Origin: Chromera velia
Taxonomy: Eukaryota; Sar; Chromeraceae
Direction: 5' to 3'
Assembly (NCBI GenBank): GCA_018398765.1
Contig: JAHBMJ010002631.1
Location: 1 to 17,319 of the forward strand
Length of the DNA: 17,319 nucleotides
Shown: one piece after another, positions 1 to 8,480 of the stretch
How the letters are laid out: every line of letters starts with the position of its first letter
Position numbering within the stretch: the stretch's first letter is position 1
Position numbers and translations under genes: made by a program
Notes under the pieces: generated by a model
Database searches by the model: none
What the model saw: the letters and a program-made list of their open reading frames with translations, nothing else
What the model was told of the DNA's origin: nothing

Positions 1-271
1 CATATGGGTCTATTGGTAAGTGACTGCGTGAGCGAGTGAGTGAGTGGACTGGGGTGATCTGTTAGTGTGTGCATGGATGAGTGAGAAATCTGCTAAATGA
101 TTGACCAGGTGAAAAGTTTGTTGAGGGACAGCACATGAAATGCTATTCCTGTACGCTTGTTCTCTACCGGAGAGCATTTTTTCCCTTCAGAAACGCACAC
201 AGCTCGTTATCGACTGAATTTCTCACTCAGTTAGTTCTTCACCATCCTCTCTTCTCTGCTCACGCCTGCAG

Positions 272-423
272 GCTGGTGGAGGACAGGGCCCCTCCCAGCA
301 GCAGCAGCAGCAGCAGAGGTTCCTTCCAAGCACTCCCGTGCCGGAGTGCCCCCCCTTCAATGAAGACAGATTCCTGGACCAAATGGAACCCAAAGGAGCA
401 TTCGCCTCTTTGCCTCGAAGGAG
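272..423 (+). CDS. Exon with Gln run, Ser/Pro-rich gene
   Basis: The exon begins after the acceptor gcctgcag and ends at a consensus donor (GAG before gtgagtg). The favoured frame starts AGGGQGPS, runs through seven CAG codons (296-316) and continues FLPSTPVPECPPFNEDRF, then ends in Leu-Pro-Arg-Arg. It is 152 nt long, so it leaves phase 2. The alternative frame turns the CAG run into Ser and looks less protein-like, though it would join equally well to the alternative frame of the next exon. Confidence 0.45.
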
Positions 424-474
424 GTGAGTGATGGCGCGGGGAAGCAGGACGGAGAGACGACCCCAAGCGCGCAC

Positions 475-547
<73 letters not shown>

Positions 548-3205
548 CGTACACACTCAGATACACACATTTATGAATAGAAACAAAGATGACAGAAAGA
601 GCGCGCACCCACAAAGAAAAATGCGGAGAATGAGGGCGGCGGAAGACACAGAAAACAAGAACACATCCAACTTCTCAGGGTTCTGCTGGCTCACGTACAA
701 GGAAAAGAGACCCATCTGTCGCCCATGCAGGTGCAAGGAGCTGTACAAGAGGTTCATAGCATCTCAGAATTTTAGGCCCTGGATGGAGAAGGAGACGGCG
801 CACACGACTAGGCTCTTGAGGTCGCGCCATCTGTCTGCCTGCCTGAAGGTCAGCCAGAATTTTTTCTTCATTCGTCGGTCTTTTTCGCTTTCCATCCACT
901 CCTCTCGCGGTCTCTGCACACTCTCTGATTTGTATTTCGATCGTGGACTGAGAGGCACCCCTCTCTCACTCAGACACACACACTCACACTTTTAGACAGA
1001 CTTGGTGCAAGGAGAGTGATATGATCCGATCAGAGTGCGTCGGAGAAGCTTGACAACTCGGAAAGAGACTACATGGATAGAAAGGGGGAGAAAGGGGAGG
1101 AACGTGATCCCGTGAAGGAGCCAACTTCATTCATATGCTTTGTGTCTGTTGTTCCTGGACAACGCCCCCCCTTTTCCCTTCTGGTTGCTCCTGCGGGAGT
1201 GAACGCGAGGGGATTCATGTTATTACTCGGTGGTCGGAATGTGAGGCCTTCGTTTGGGGATTTGAGCTTCTGCGTGGAACTTCTAATGCTGCAGTCCGAC
1301 CATGAAGCTCTGCTGCAAGAGCAGCAACTGGAGGTTCTCATTGACATCTGCACGAACATCAAGTCAGCCAGCCCGTTTGAGGGACGGAGAGGATGTGTAG
1401 GGCACACAAAGAGAGTTTGCACGTGAAAGTGATAGTCTGGTGACCCTTTCTGAGAGACCTTCATGCCTTCTTTTTCTTTGATGGTTGCATTCCACCCTTT
1501 CAGACCATCTCTTTGGCACTGGCTGGCACATCTACGACATTCATTGAAGTCTCGGCACGCCCCCTCTGCCTCCTTTCCCAACCACTTCCTCTTCATTCCT
1601 TGCAGAAGCCACCTGCTCTACAGCGCGAAATTGAGCAAAGAGACACAATCAGGGACCGCAGGGAATGATGGAGAGGAGAAGGACGGAGTAGATGACACGG
1701 GGGGGGCAGGGGGTGCCTCATCAGTCTCCCCTCCCTCTCCCTCTCCCTCTCCTTCCAGTTCACAGGCACAGTCCCGCCTCCCTCCTCCTGCAGGCCCTCC
1801 AGACCCATCTGCTGCCATTTCCTCTTCTGCTTCTGCTCGGCCCTCAACTGACCTTCTCTCCTCTGTTGGAGGAGGGGGGGGCGGAGGAGGGGGGTTGATT
1901 CTGAGTCCGATACAGCGAATGCGTCTGGAAGCTCTGTTGTCGAAATTGACCAAGAGCATTCAACTGAAGGTTCAACGAATGCAGCACCAATCGAGGCCAC
2001 CCACCCAAACACAACAGCCAAAGCAGCAAGCAAAAGAGGACAGTGCGGGGGGATCTGCACCTGGCCCCTCTGCCTCTGTGTGGGGTTCTGCAGCTGCGTC
2101 CTTCTTGGCGTCCTTCCAGATCCCCTCCCTCCAACCTGCACAGCCAATCAGTAGCCTCAGCAGTGGTACCGCATCTGTCGTCTTGAAGTCAGCCCCCGAC
2201 GGTCAAAGGCCCACTCCGTCAGGGAGCATGCCACAGCCTGCCGGGGCCCCTCCATCGCTGGTACCCCCTCAGGCCCACTCTTCCGCCGGGCTGCCCCCTC
2301 GGGGTGTTTCTGAGGGTACGGGGATCGTGCGCTTCCGCTCTGCGCCCTCTGCCGAGCACGTGCAAGGGCATGCCGGGGCCCTGTCAGATACAGAGAGCGT
2401 CAGACCGCAGAGTGGAGAGGTGTTGGTTCACCAACAGAAAAGACAGCCTCTGCAAACAAGCTCTGTAGCAGAGTCAACAACTGGGGTGTTCTCCCCCCCC
2501 GTGGGTCCCTCAAGTCTCTCTAATGGGGAAAGAGAGAGAGAAGTCAGCTCGCCCCCCCAGCCCGAGCTTTCCTCAGGCGCAAACCCCCTTTCTGCCGGGA
2601 TGTGGGACGCAGTGAGAAAGCTGGCAGGTGCTACAACTCACCTGCCCAATCTGCTTCTGCCAGCCTCACGGTCGACCTCTCCACAGCCCTCCCCAAGACA
2701 GCCTGCAGTCTCCCAAACACAGCAGGGCCCTGAGGGCAGGCGGTCTGTCCCCGTCTCTGCAGAAAGAGAGAGAGAGAGAGAAAGAGAACGAGGGAGCGCT
2801 CCGAACAGTCAAAGGGACCAGTGGCAGGCGGGCCCTTCAGAGGGAGTTCGAGAGTACCGGACCCCCCAGCGTTCCCGTGAGGTAAGTGGGGAGGGCGGGG
2901 GGTCGGCTTCTGTTGGTCCACCGGAGACAAAGTCGAAAACGGGCCCTATGCCGAAAAGGGCCCCTGTGACGGTGTCAGAGAAGGTAGAGGATGGTAGAGA
3001 CGTTGTGAGTCGCTTGTCTTCAGCTGGTCAAACCGAGCGCCCAAAGTCCAAAGAAGTGGATGCACTCCGCCCGCCTTTGCCTGTGCGCAAAGCGCATGTG
3101 CAGTCTGGAAGAGACCGTCCGCCAGAAAGTCACCCCCCACTTCCTGCGTCTCTTTCAGGGAGCTCTTTGATTGGGGTGGAAGTGGAAGAAGGCGACGGTA
3201 TATGA
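272..3205 (+). CDS. Multi-exon gene, Ser/Pro-rich protein (3' part; 5' end outside window)
   Basis: Proposed joins are 272-423, 679-730, possibly 768-848, 1295-1362 and 1606-3205. I do not recognise the product. Every junction keeps phase: the phase 2 end at 423 meets the phase 2 start at 679, 730/848 and 1295 are phase 0, and AA at 1362 plus A at 1606 makes one Lys codon. The N-terminal part seen has a Gln run and a Pro/acidic stretch. The middle exon gives an amphipathic helix-like segment (LLQEQQLEVLIDICTNIK). The last exon is a long Ser/Pro/Gly/Gln-rich disordered tail with one basic helical island (IQRMRLEALLSKLTKSIQLK). No start codon is visible, so the first 271 bases read as the tail of an intron. 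The long final exon is the firmest part; the small exons are inferred from splice signals alone. Confidence 0.45.
296..316 (+). repeat. (CAG)7 trinucleotide repeat in an exon
   Basis: Seven perfect CAG units lie within the first visible exon. They encode Gln in the favoured frame. Confidence 0.9.
481..540. repeat. Compound (AC)15(AT)15 microsatellite in an intron
   Basis: Fifteen AC dinucleotides switch abruptly at 511 to fifteen AT dinucleotides. The block sits about 60 bases inside the intron that starts at 424. Confidence 0.95.
679..730 (+). CDS. Small exon, Ser/Pro-rich gene
   Basis: After the acceptor cttctcag, the first G completes an Arg codon. It then reads VLLAHVQGKETHLSPMQ up to a CAG|gtgcaag donor. 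An alternative without this donor reads through 768-848 in a different frame rich in Cys and Lys (FCWLTYKEKRPICRPC onward). That version also looks protein-like, so the exon boundary is uncertain. Confidence 0.35.
768..848 (+). CDS. Candidate small exon, Ser/Pro-rich gene
   Basis: This is flanked by an acceptor (atctcag) and a donor (CTGAAG|gtcagcc). It is 81 nt, phase 0 to 0, and reads NFRPWMEKETAHTTRLL and onward. The intron separating it from the previous exon would be only 37 nt, far shorter than the other introns in the window. It may be skipped, or fused to the 679 exon in the alternative frame. Confidence 0.25.
1295..1362 (+). CDS. Small helical exon, Ser/Pro-rich gene
   Basis: The acceptor gctgcag has a branch-like ctaat just upstream. 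The exon reads SDHEALLQEQQLEVLIDICT and ends AA|gtcagcc, so the split Lys codon is completed at 1606. The joined peptide reads ...ICTNIK-SHLLYSAKLSKETQ, a continuous amphipathic segment. The donor is non-ideal but the phase fits. I cannot assign the segment to a family. Confidence 0.45.
1606..3205 (+). CDS. Long terminal exon, disordered Ser/Pro/Gln-rich protein
   Basis: It begins after the acceptor cattccttgcag and stays open for about 533 codons to the TGA at 3203-3205. The protein is low-complexity: a Pro/Ser block encoded by CCCTCT repeats (about 1726-1760), a Gly run (about 1867-1895), a basic helical island near 1910-1990, long Ser/Pro/Gln stretches, and an Arg/Glu run from GA repeats (about 2762-2795). 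A near-perfect donor (GAG|gtaagt, 2882) and an acceptor (tttcag, 3158) lie inside the frame. Removing that 277-nt segment gives a stop after three codons, so an alternative C-terminus is possible. No membrane segment or catalytic motif is seen. It is probably a scaffold or regulatory protein, but that is only an inference from composition. Confidence 0.5.
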
Positions 3206-3500
3206 CTCAGTGCTAATTGTCTACCGCGCATGAAATGAAGTAAAATAGCAAGGTAGTAAAATCGAAGACATGTTTCATGTTAGTGCAGAACTAGATGCAG
3301 AATCTACACACTCAAATCATTTTAATTAATTAATTCAAGTTGCTGGCGCACAGTGATCATAAAATGAGTTCTACAAAGTTATATTATGTAATTAAAGCTA
3401 GAATTAAACCAAGAATTAAACTTAAAGTACAATAACAACATAGTCAAATTACTGTCTGCACTTCTTTCTGCATCTAAAAAAATGCACACAGAGACTATTC
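3206..3500. other. AT-rich intergenic stretch, no gene seen
   Basis: Composition turns abruptly AT-rich after the stop at 3205, with TTAATTAATTAATT near 3321-3334. No coding segment, RNA gene or clear polyadenylation signal was recognised. Confidence 0.6.
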
Positions 3501-3662
3501 ACAGAGAGAGGCCTTCATCCTTTTTTAAAAGAGAAGCTTGCAGGCCAATCAGGAGAGATAGGGGCACACACGGTGAATAAAAAAGTAGATAGGATGGAGA
3601 GATGGATTGTAAGTAACACAGATAAAGAGATAAAGGAGAAGAAGAAAGAAATCTTCATATAG

Positions 3663-4640
3663 AGAATTGAAAAGGGAGTGAAAAAGAGAGATAGAAGAGA
3701 GAAAAAAAAAAACAGAAACGTTCATATGGCACATATATACAGAACAAAAGCAAACAGAAACAGACTGCAGCTCACTTTGTTTGAGAAAACATCAGAAGAG
3801 AGACCAAGAGAAGGAATAAAAATAGAGAAAGAAAAACTGGGACGGGTGCTCTTCTGTTATAGAAGGGTAGCACCAAGAGGAGAGCACAGAAGGAGAGCAG
3901 CGTGTCGAGTGGGAGACAGGACGTTAGCAGGAACAAAGGGAAAAGTACTAGAAAGAGGAGGGCAGAGAGTGCCGTTGGAGGAGAGACTTTGCCCTTTTTA
4001 CAAAGGATAGATAGAAACAGAGGTGTTGGAGGACGAAATCTATATGCTGACGGAGTGTTCGATTTATGATAGAGAGAGAGCGAACATGTATAGAGCATTA
4101 GGAGCGGACTGGAACGAAGGAAGAGAAAAGAGGGTAAGAGAAGTTTGCAGAGAGAAAAGAGAAGGATAAAGAGGAAAACTACAGACTGAGGCTCTGTTCA
4201 AATTCTTGATAAACGAAGGGCATAGTGCGGTGGATAAGTTTCTGGGGAAGGCGGCGTTCAGAAGAAGAATGTTTAAGAAAAGCCCAGGAAGATACACACC
4301 GGGAAGCTCATTAGATGAAATAGTGTTGGCACAGAGGCATGGAGTGATCACCAAAAGAAAAGGAGGAGCGGAAAGAAGAAAAGAAGAATACAAAACCATC
4401 CTGGAGGCGATGGAAGCAGGTAGACAGCTGAGGAAAGGAGAAGGAAAAATTGTCGAGAGAAGAATGGAAAGAGGGCATGCACAAAGCCAAAGTGTCCTTT
4501 CGTCTTGTGTCATTGGATCGATTTTTGGAACAGTCTCTTCTAAGCAGCCCATTGACCACAGCATGCAAAGCGCAGACAGATTGTTGTTTGTTAGCGGTCT
4601 GGGAAACCAGGCGGGCCACGGGATGTGGTCTGAGCCTTAG
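3663..4640 (+). pseudogene. Degraded C-terminal part of retroelement ORF2-like protein
   Basis: This is the part of the relic between the first in-frame stop and the terminal stop. It has internal TAG (4008-4010) and TAA (4167-4169) codons with homologous-looking sequence on both sides and no frame change. It is Lys/Arg/Glu-rich. Landmarks are VLFCYRRVAPRGEHRRRAAC before the knuckle, CPFYKG at the first stop, LTECSIYDRERAN after it, and AFRRRMFKKSPGRYTPGSS after the second stop. Basic residues and purine-rich codons set it apart from the pyrimidine-rich host genes. It cannot make protein as it stands. Confidence 0.55.
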
Positions 4641-4720
4641 TGATGAGGTACACCCCTCTGCCGTTTGCGGGGGCGACCTCTATAAGACAAAACGGCGACA
4701 GTACTCTAGGGCACCACTAA

Positions 4721-4741
4721 ATCACTTATCACTTATCACTA
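4721..4741 (+). repeat. 7-bp tandem repeat (atcactt-type, x3) at retroelement 3' end
   Basis: Units are atcactt, atcactt and atcacta, 28 bases before the A10 run. Short 3'-terminal tandem repeats are common in non-LTR elements. Confidence 0.75.
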
Positions 4742-4779
4742 GCTGCACATAAAGTTTTTGATGTATAGAAAAAAAAAAT

Positions 4780-5700
4780 TCTAAATTATTCGAAATTGGG
4801 AGTTTGCATGGGATTCCTAATTTCTAATTGGGCATTCGAATTCTCCTAATTACTCCCCAATTAATGCAAGAAGCTAGGCTGCAACGTCTGTATATGATCG
4901 ATTTTATTCAATTTGTAATTAAATCTAAATTCTATAGAATTGAATTAGAATTTGAATTCAAACTTTATTAAACTTCTAGCTAAAATGCTGCTAAATTTAA
5001 ATTCAAGAGTTTTAACCTTTCATCAAATTTATTCAATAACATTCATTCATACAGTCATCCATTTTAGGCTAGATTCTGGGTCAGATCATATACATTGTTC
5101 CGCATTTATCTACCACCGCCGCGGCAAAAGTTCAAAACCAACAGACTCCGCATTCTAACGTCATCCCGCAATAGCTCTAAGAATAGCTTGCTCTCTCATT
5201 TCCGGAGCGCCAGCCTGGTTGAATGCGGGGTGCATTGAAGGAAGTCATACGTTGATCCCCATGGCATACATGAGGTCGTTAGGAAGACAGCACACACAAC
5301 ATTCCGACACGGTTGTCAAAGAAACGAAGCTTCCACTTCATTTTCTCCGCAGACTGAGTCACAGAGAAGATAGTTCCACGTATAACACACCCACCCACAC
5401 ACACACACACACACGGTGCTCGCGCGCGCGCGTATTCACGTACAGATGTTCATTCAGTGAAAACCGCTTCGGCCATTCGAGCGGCAAACCACGCAACAGC
5501 AGGCATATGCAGTCATACCGACCCTACGGTCAGTTGAAAATAGTAAGCCACAAAACAGACAGGAATTTCAAGGACAAAGCAAAATTGGCAACAATCAGGT
5601 AAATAAGCAACCCTCGCGAAGAACAAAAGAAGGCACACAAGAAAAGCGCTTCACACACAACCTCTATCCCGCCCCCTCAACCAAAGCGCCCTCCTTCCGC
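4780..5700. other. Intergenic region, AT-rich then mixed; no gene recognised
   Basis: 4780-5060 is strongly AT-rich with many aaatt/aattc words. 5160-5700 is of mixed composition and lies just downstream of the minus-strand ankyrin gene's stop at 5702, so part may be its 3' untranslated region. It contains an (AC) run at about 5393-5414 followed by a CG run. No frame shows protein-like content or splice signals that connect. Confidence 0.55.
5393..5432. repeat. (CA)n followed by (CG)n tract
   Basis: A CA dinucleotide run near 5393-5414 is followed by an alternating CG run (gctcgcgcgcgcgcg). Both are alternating purine/pyrimidine and could adopt Z-form DNA. Confidence 0.8.
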
Positions 5701-5701
5701 C

Positions 5702-6233
5702 TCACAGCTGTTGTGTCTTTGAAGCGCCACCAGCCCTGAACTCCTCGGAAACGGCATCGCTCAACGACCGCTCAATTTCCTCTCTTCCCCCTTCCCCTGC
5801 ACCCCTACTCACCCTTTCTCCCTCTGCCCCTGCATCCCGGAGAGCACAGTCATCGCCTGCCTGATCAGGCGAAGACTGCTGCAGGTCCCTGTTGCCATCG
5901 CCCCTCCTTTCCTTTTCTTGTTCTTTCTCCTCAAACTGACCCTCCTTCTCACTCTCGTCTGCTGTGAGCGGAGGACCGCTCATGATGGTGAAATGCACTG
6001 CGGGGTTTCTGACTCGGAGGCCGTCACTCACCCTTACAGACGCAGACGGGAGGGGGAGAGTCTGACCGGGAGGAAGAGAGACACCCCCTAAGAGGGGAAC
6101 CTCTAAAGGAGGGGCAGACGCCATCGGACAGCTTCCCCCTTCTGCGCCCGGAATTTTGTTCTGCGCTTCAGGCAGGCCCTCCTCCCTCTCTCCCTCGTTC
6201 CCATGGGTTCCCGGCTGTGGCGCCACCAGGACC
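5702..6233 (-). CDS. Ankyrin/membrane gene exon 10, charged C-terminal tail
   Basis: The acceptor catcctttcag enters phase 2; the frame then stays open for 176 codons to the stop at 5704-5702. The tail is hydrophilic: Gly/Glu-rich, then a Pro-rich stretch (ASAPPLEVPLLGGVSLPPGQ), then a segment with NPAVHFTIMSGPPL, and a Glu/Lys/Arg/Asp-rich end finishing ASKTQQL. There is no membrane segment and it is presumably cytosolic. An internal gtgagt at about 6032-6027 could act as an alternative donor. Confidence 0.55.
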
Positions 6234-8449
6234 CTGAAAGGATGAGGGAATAGGCAAGACAGCAAAGTAGAGAAGGAAAGAAAAATGCACAGGCGAGGAA
6301 AGGCACCTTCATGCGAGTTCGTGGAGCAGATCGACATACCTGGAGCGAGTGTAGACTTCGCATAAGTGCAACCAAATTTTGCTTCCCGTCCCCCGCATGC
6401 ATATTCTGTCCATGCCTCTTCCTTCCTTCGTCACCCACAAGCACAGAGAGAGGTCTAGCATCTTCTGTCTGCTTCTTTTTGTGCGTCAAGCACTCACTGA
6501 CTGACCTACACAATCGGACTGGCGGAAGGACGACAATGTATGACTGACCCCTTCCTAAAATTCTTCACCTGCGACTTCAACTTCGCGTTGCACTCGCTGA
6601 CAGTTACAGCCCCGGTGATGCGCCTCTGCTGCCCTCCCTGTCCCCCTCTCTCTCTGTCTCCGTCTCCGTCTGCAGGCCTGCGAGAGAAAAGGAGGCGGAC
6701 CAACACGAGGAAGAGCCCCACAGCAGCGAGGGCAGTACCGAGGATGAGGGTGAGGATCTTCTTTCCCTGAGGGATCAGTCTGAAGAACAGAACCTTCACG
6801 GCCAACTGAGGGACCTCTTCCAGGGTGGCCGGTGCAGACGCAGAGAAGACCAGACGCTCGACTTCCTCTGCCGACATTAGACCCTTCTTCTTTCTTTCCC
6901 TCTCTGTCCTCTCTTCCCTCTCTCTCTCCGCACACTTCCGGCAGTCCCTCTGCTGTTTGTCTTTCCGCGCCTGCAACGAGGAAGGAAAGAAGGAAGGAAG
7001 GAAGGAAGGAAGGAAGGAAGAACGAGGAGAGGAAAGGAGAGTCTGAAGGGTGCAGTGACAAAACGCAGCTGTCGAGAGAGAACCAAAACTTCCAAGGACG
7101 TAGACAAACAGGCAGACAGACAAGAAGACGAAGACAGGCAGGCAGTTTTCTTTTCCCGTCTCCCAACATCCCATGCCTGGAAGAAGGGAAGGGAAAGAGG
7201 CACAGACAGAGCGCATCGATCAAGGGCAGCTGACGAGACCCAAAGGCACAAGCAAGCCAGAAACACGATATTCTGGGATGAACGGAGAAACGACAAAAGA
7301 AGACAGACAGGCCTGAGGAGTGAGGAAAGAAGGCAAAACATTCGCAGACATTCTGCTTTTGCTGTTCGACCGACCGACCTCTTCCTTTTGTCTCTTCCTC
7401 CCCATCACAGGTGGTTGTCGTAGACAGAGACAACCCAAGCAGAGGTTCCACAGGCGGCCCGCAGGAAGACCCTCCCTTCCGCCAAGGCCGCCCCCTCCCG
7501 CCCTCTCTTTCGAAGGGGCATCTCCTCCTCCTCTTCCTGCCGGCCAGACCGGCGACATCCGCTTCTTGTCCCCACCCGTTTCCCGATCTCTGCTGCCCTC
7601 GCCCTCTGCCCTATCTCCCTGTCTCTCGTCCGGTTCTGGAAGAAGCAACCCCCCACCCATCCGACCCGCCTCCAAATCCCGTCCTCTACCCGGAGTCTCT
7701 CTCTCTGCCCCCACTTCCGAATTCGATCCCGTCTCCGGGATCTTCTCTTCCTCTTCCCCGTCTCCTTCTTTCTCTCCCTGTCCCTGTCCCTGTGCTGTCT
7801 CCTCTCCTGTCCTTTCTCCTGTTCGTCTAGACCTCAGCTTCATTGACAGAGGCGCCAACCGAAAAAGGTTGGAAGTCACCAGCATGGCAAACTTCAGAGA
7901 GACCAGACCGAGGATGCAGAGGACCCCCGTCAGAGATTTGTGCCTCACCTCTTCCCACCACGGCTCCTTTTGAAGCCCTGTGCGTTTGTGGAACCGCCAC
8001 ATTGCGAAGGCATTGAACGCCACCACTGCGACTGCGTGAACGAGAGACGTCGCAAACAACCCCACAGCTGCCGGCTCTCCCTTCACCGCTGCTGCTCCCA
8101 CAATGATGATGAGAATCACATCGGTGTAAACGTTGTTGACTTGCAGGATCGCCCCCAGCAGAGGAGGGAACCTCATCTCCCACTCCTTCCACTCCTCCTT
8201 CCATCGGGGAATCACCCAGACAAGCAACACCGCGACAACAAGAAGCAGACCCAGAACGGAAACCTGCATGCATGCATCCATCCATCCCTCCAGGCATGGA
8301 AGAAAGCAGACACACGCATACAGAGAGAGTAGGCGTGCTTACAGTATGAAGACCTCTCAAGACAAGGAATGCGGGAGCGTGCATGTGTTCGCCCCCCCTC
8401 CTCTGGCCGACCAATCGAACGACGAAGATTAAGAAAAAAACGATGGGGG

Positions 8450-8480
<31 letters not shown>

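Larger units (their letters stand above)
3501..4779 (+). mobile_element. 5'-truncated non-LTR (LINE-like) retroelement relic with A-tail
   Basis: One frame (codons at positions divisible by three) carries a coherent basic protein from about 3520 to 4640, interrupted by stops at 3660-3662, 4008-4010 and 4167-4169. It resembles the region after the reverse transcriptase domain in many non-LTR elements: a basic segment, a Trp near 3603, then RVPLEERLCPFYKG, an acidic stretch, MLTECSIYDRERANMY, and later ALFKFLINEGH. This is a degraded C-P-x-C...E-C-x-x-Y...R zinc-knuckle layout in which the second Cys reads Tyr. After the last stop come three copies of a 7-bp unit (4721-4741) and an A10 run (4769-4778), the usual 3' end of a retroposed copy. 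No reverse transcriptase catalytic motif lies in the window, so the copy is 5'-truncated and dead. The exact left end is not visible, and the family call is by layout only. Confidence 0.6.

Noticed and set aside
1593-2147. 184-codon minus-strand ORF opposite the Ser/Pro-rich exon
   Set aside because: It is low-complexity and has no splice partners; it mirrors the repeats of the plus-strand exon.
5393-5432. CRISPR or other array-like structure
   Set aside because: It is a simple dinucleotide tract; the genome is clearly eukaryotic and no spaced repeats occur anywhere in the window.
4952-5602. Plus-strand ORFs of 68 and 127 codons
   Set aside because: They are short, partly made of microsatellite, and have no recognisable features or splice context.
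6555-7451. 298-codon minus-strand ORF in another frame
   Set aside because: It crosses the intron and runs of Ser/Phe/Leu from the CTTC repeat. The frame carrying the E-V-P-Q-L motif and membrane helix is the better one.
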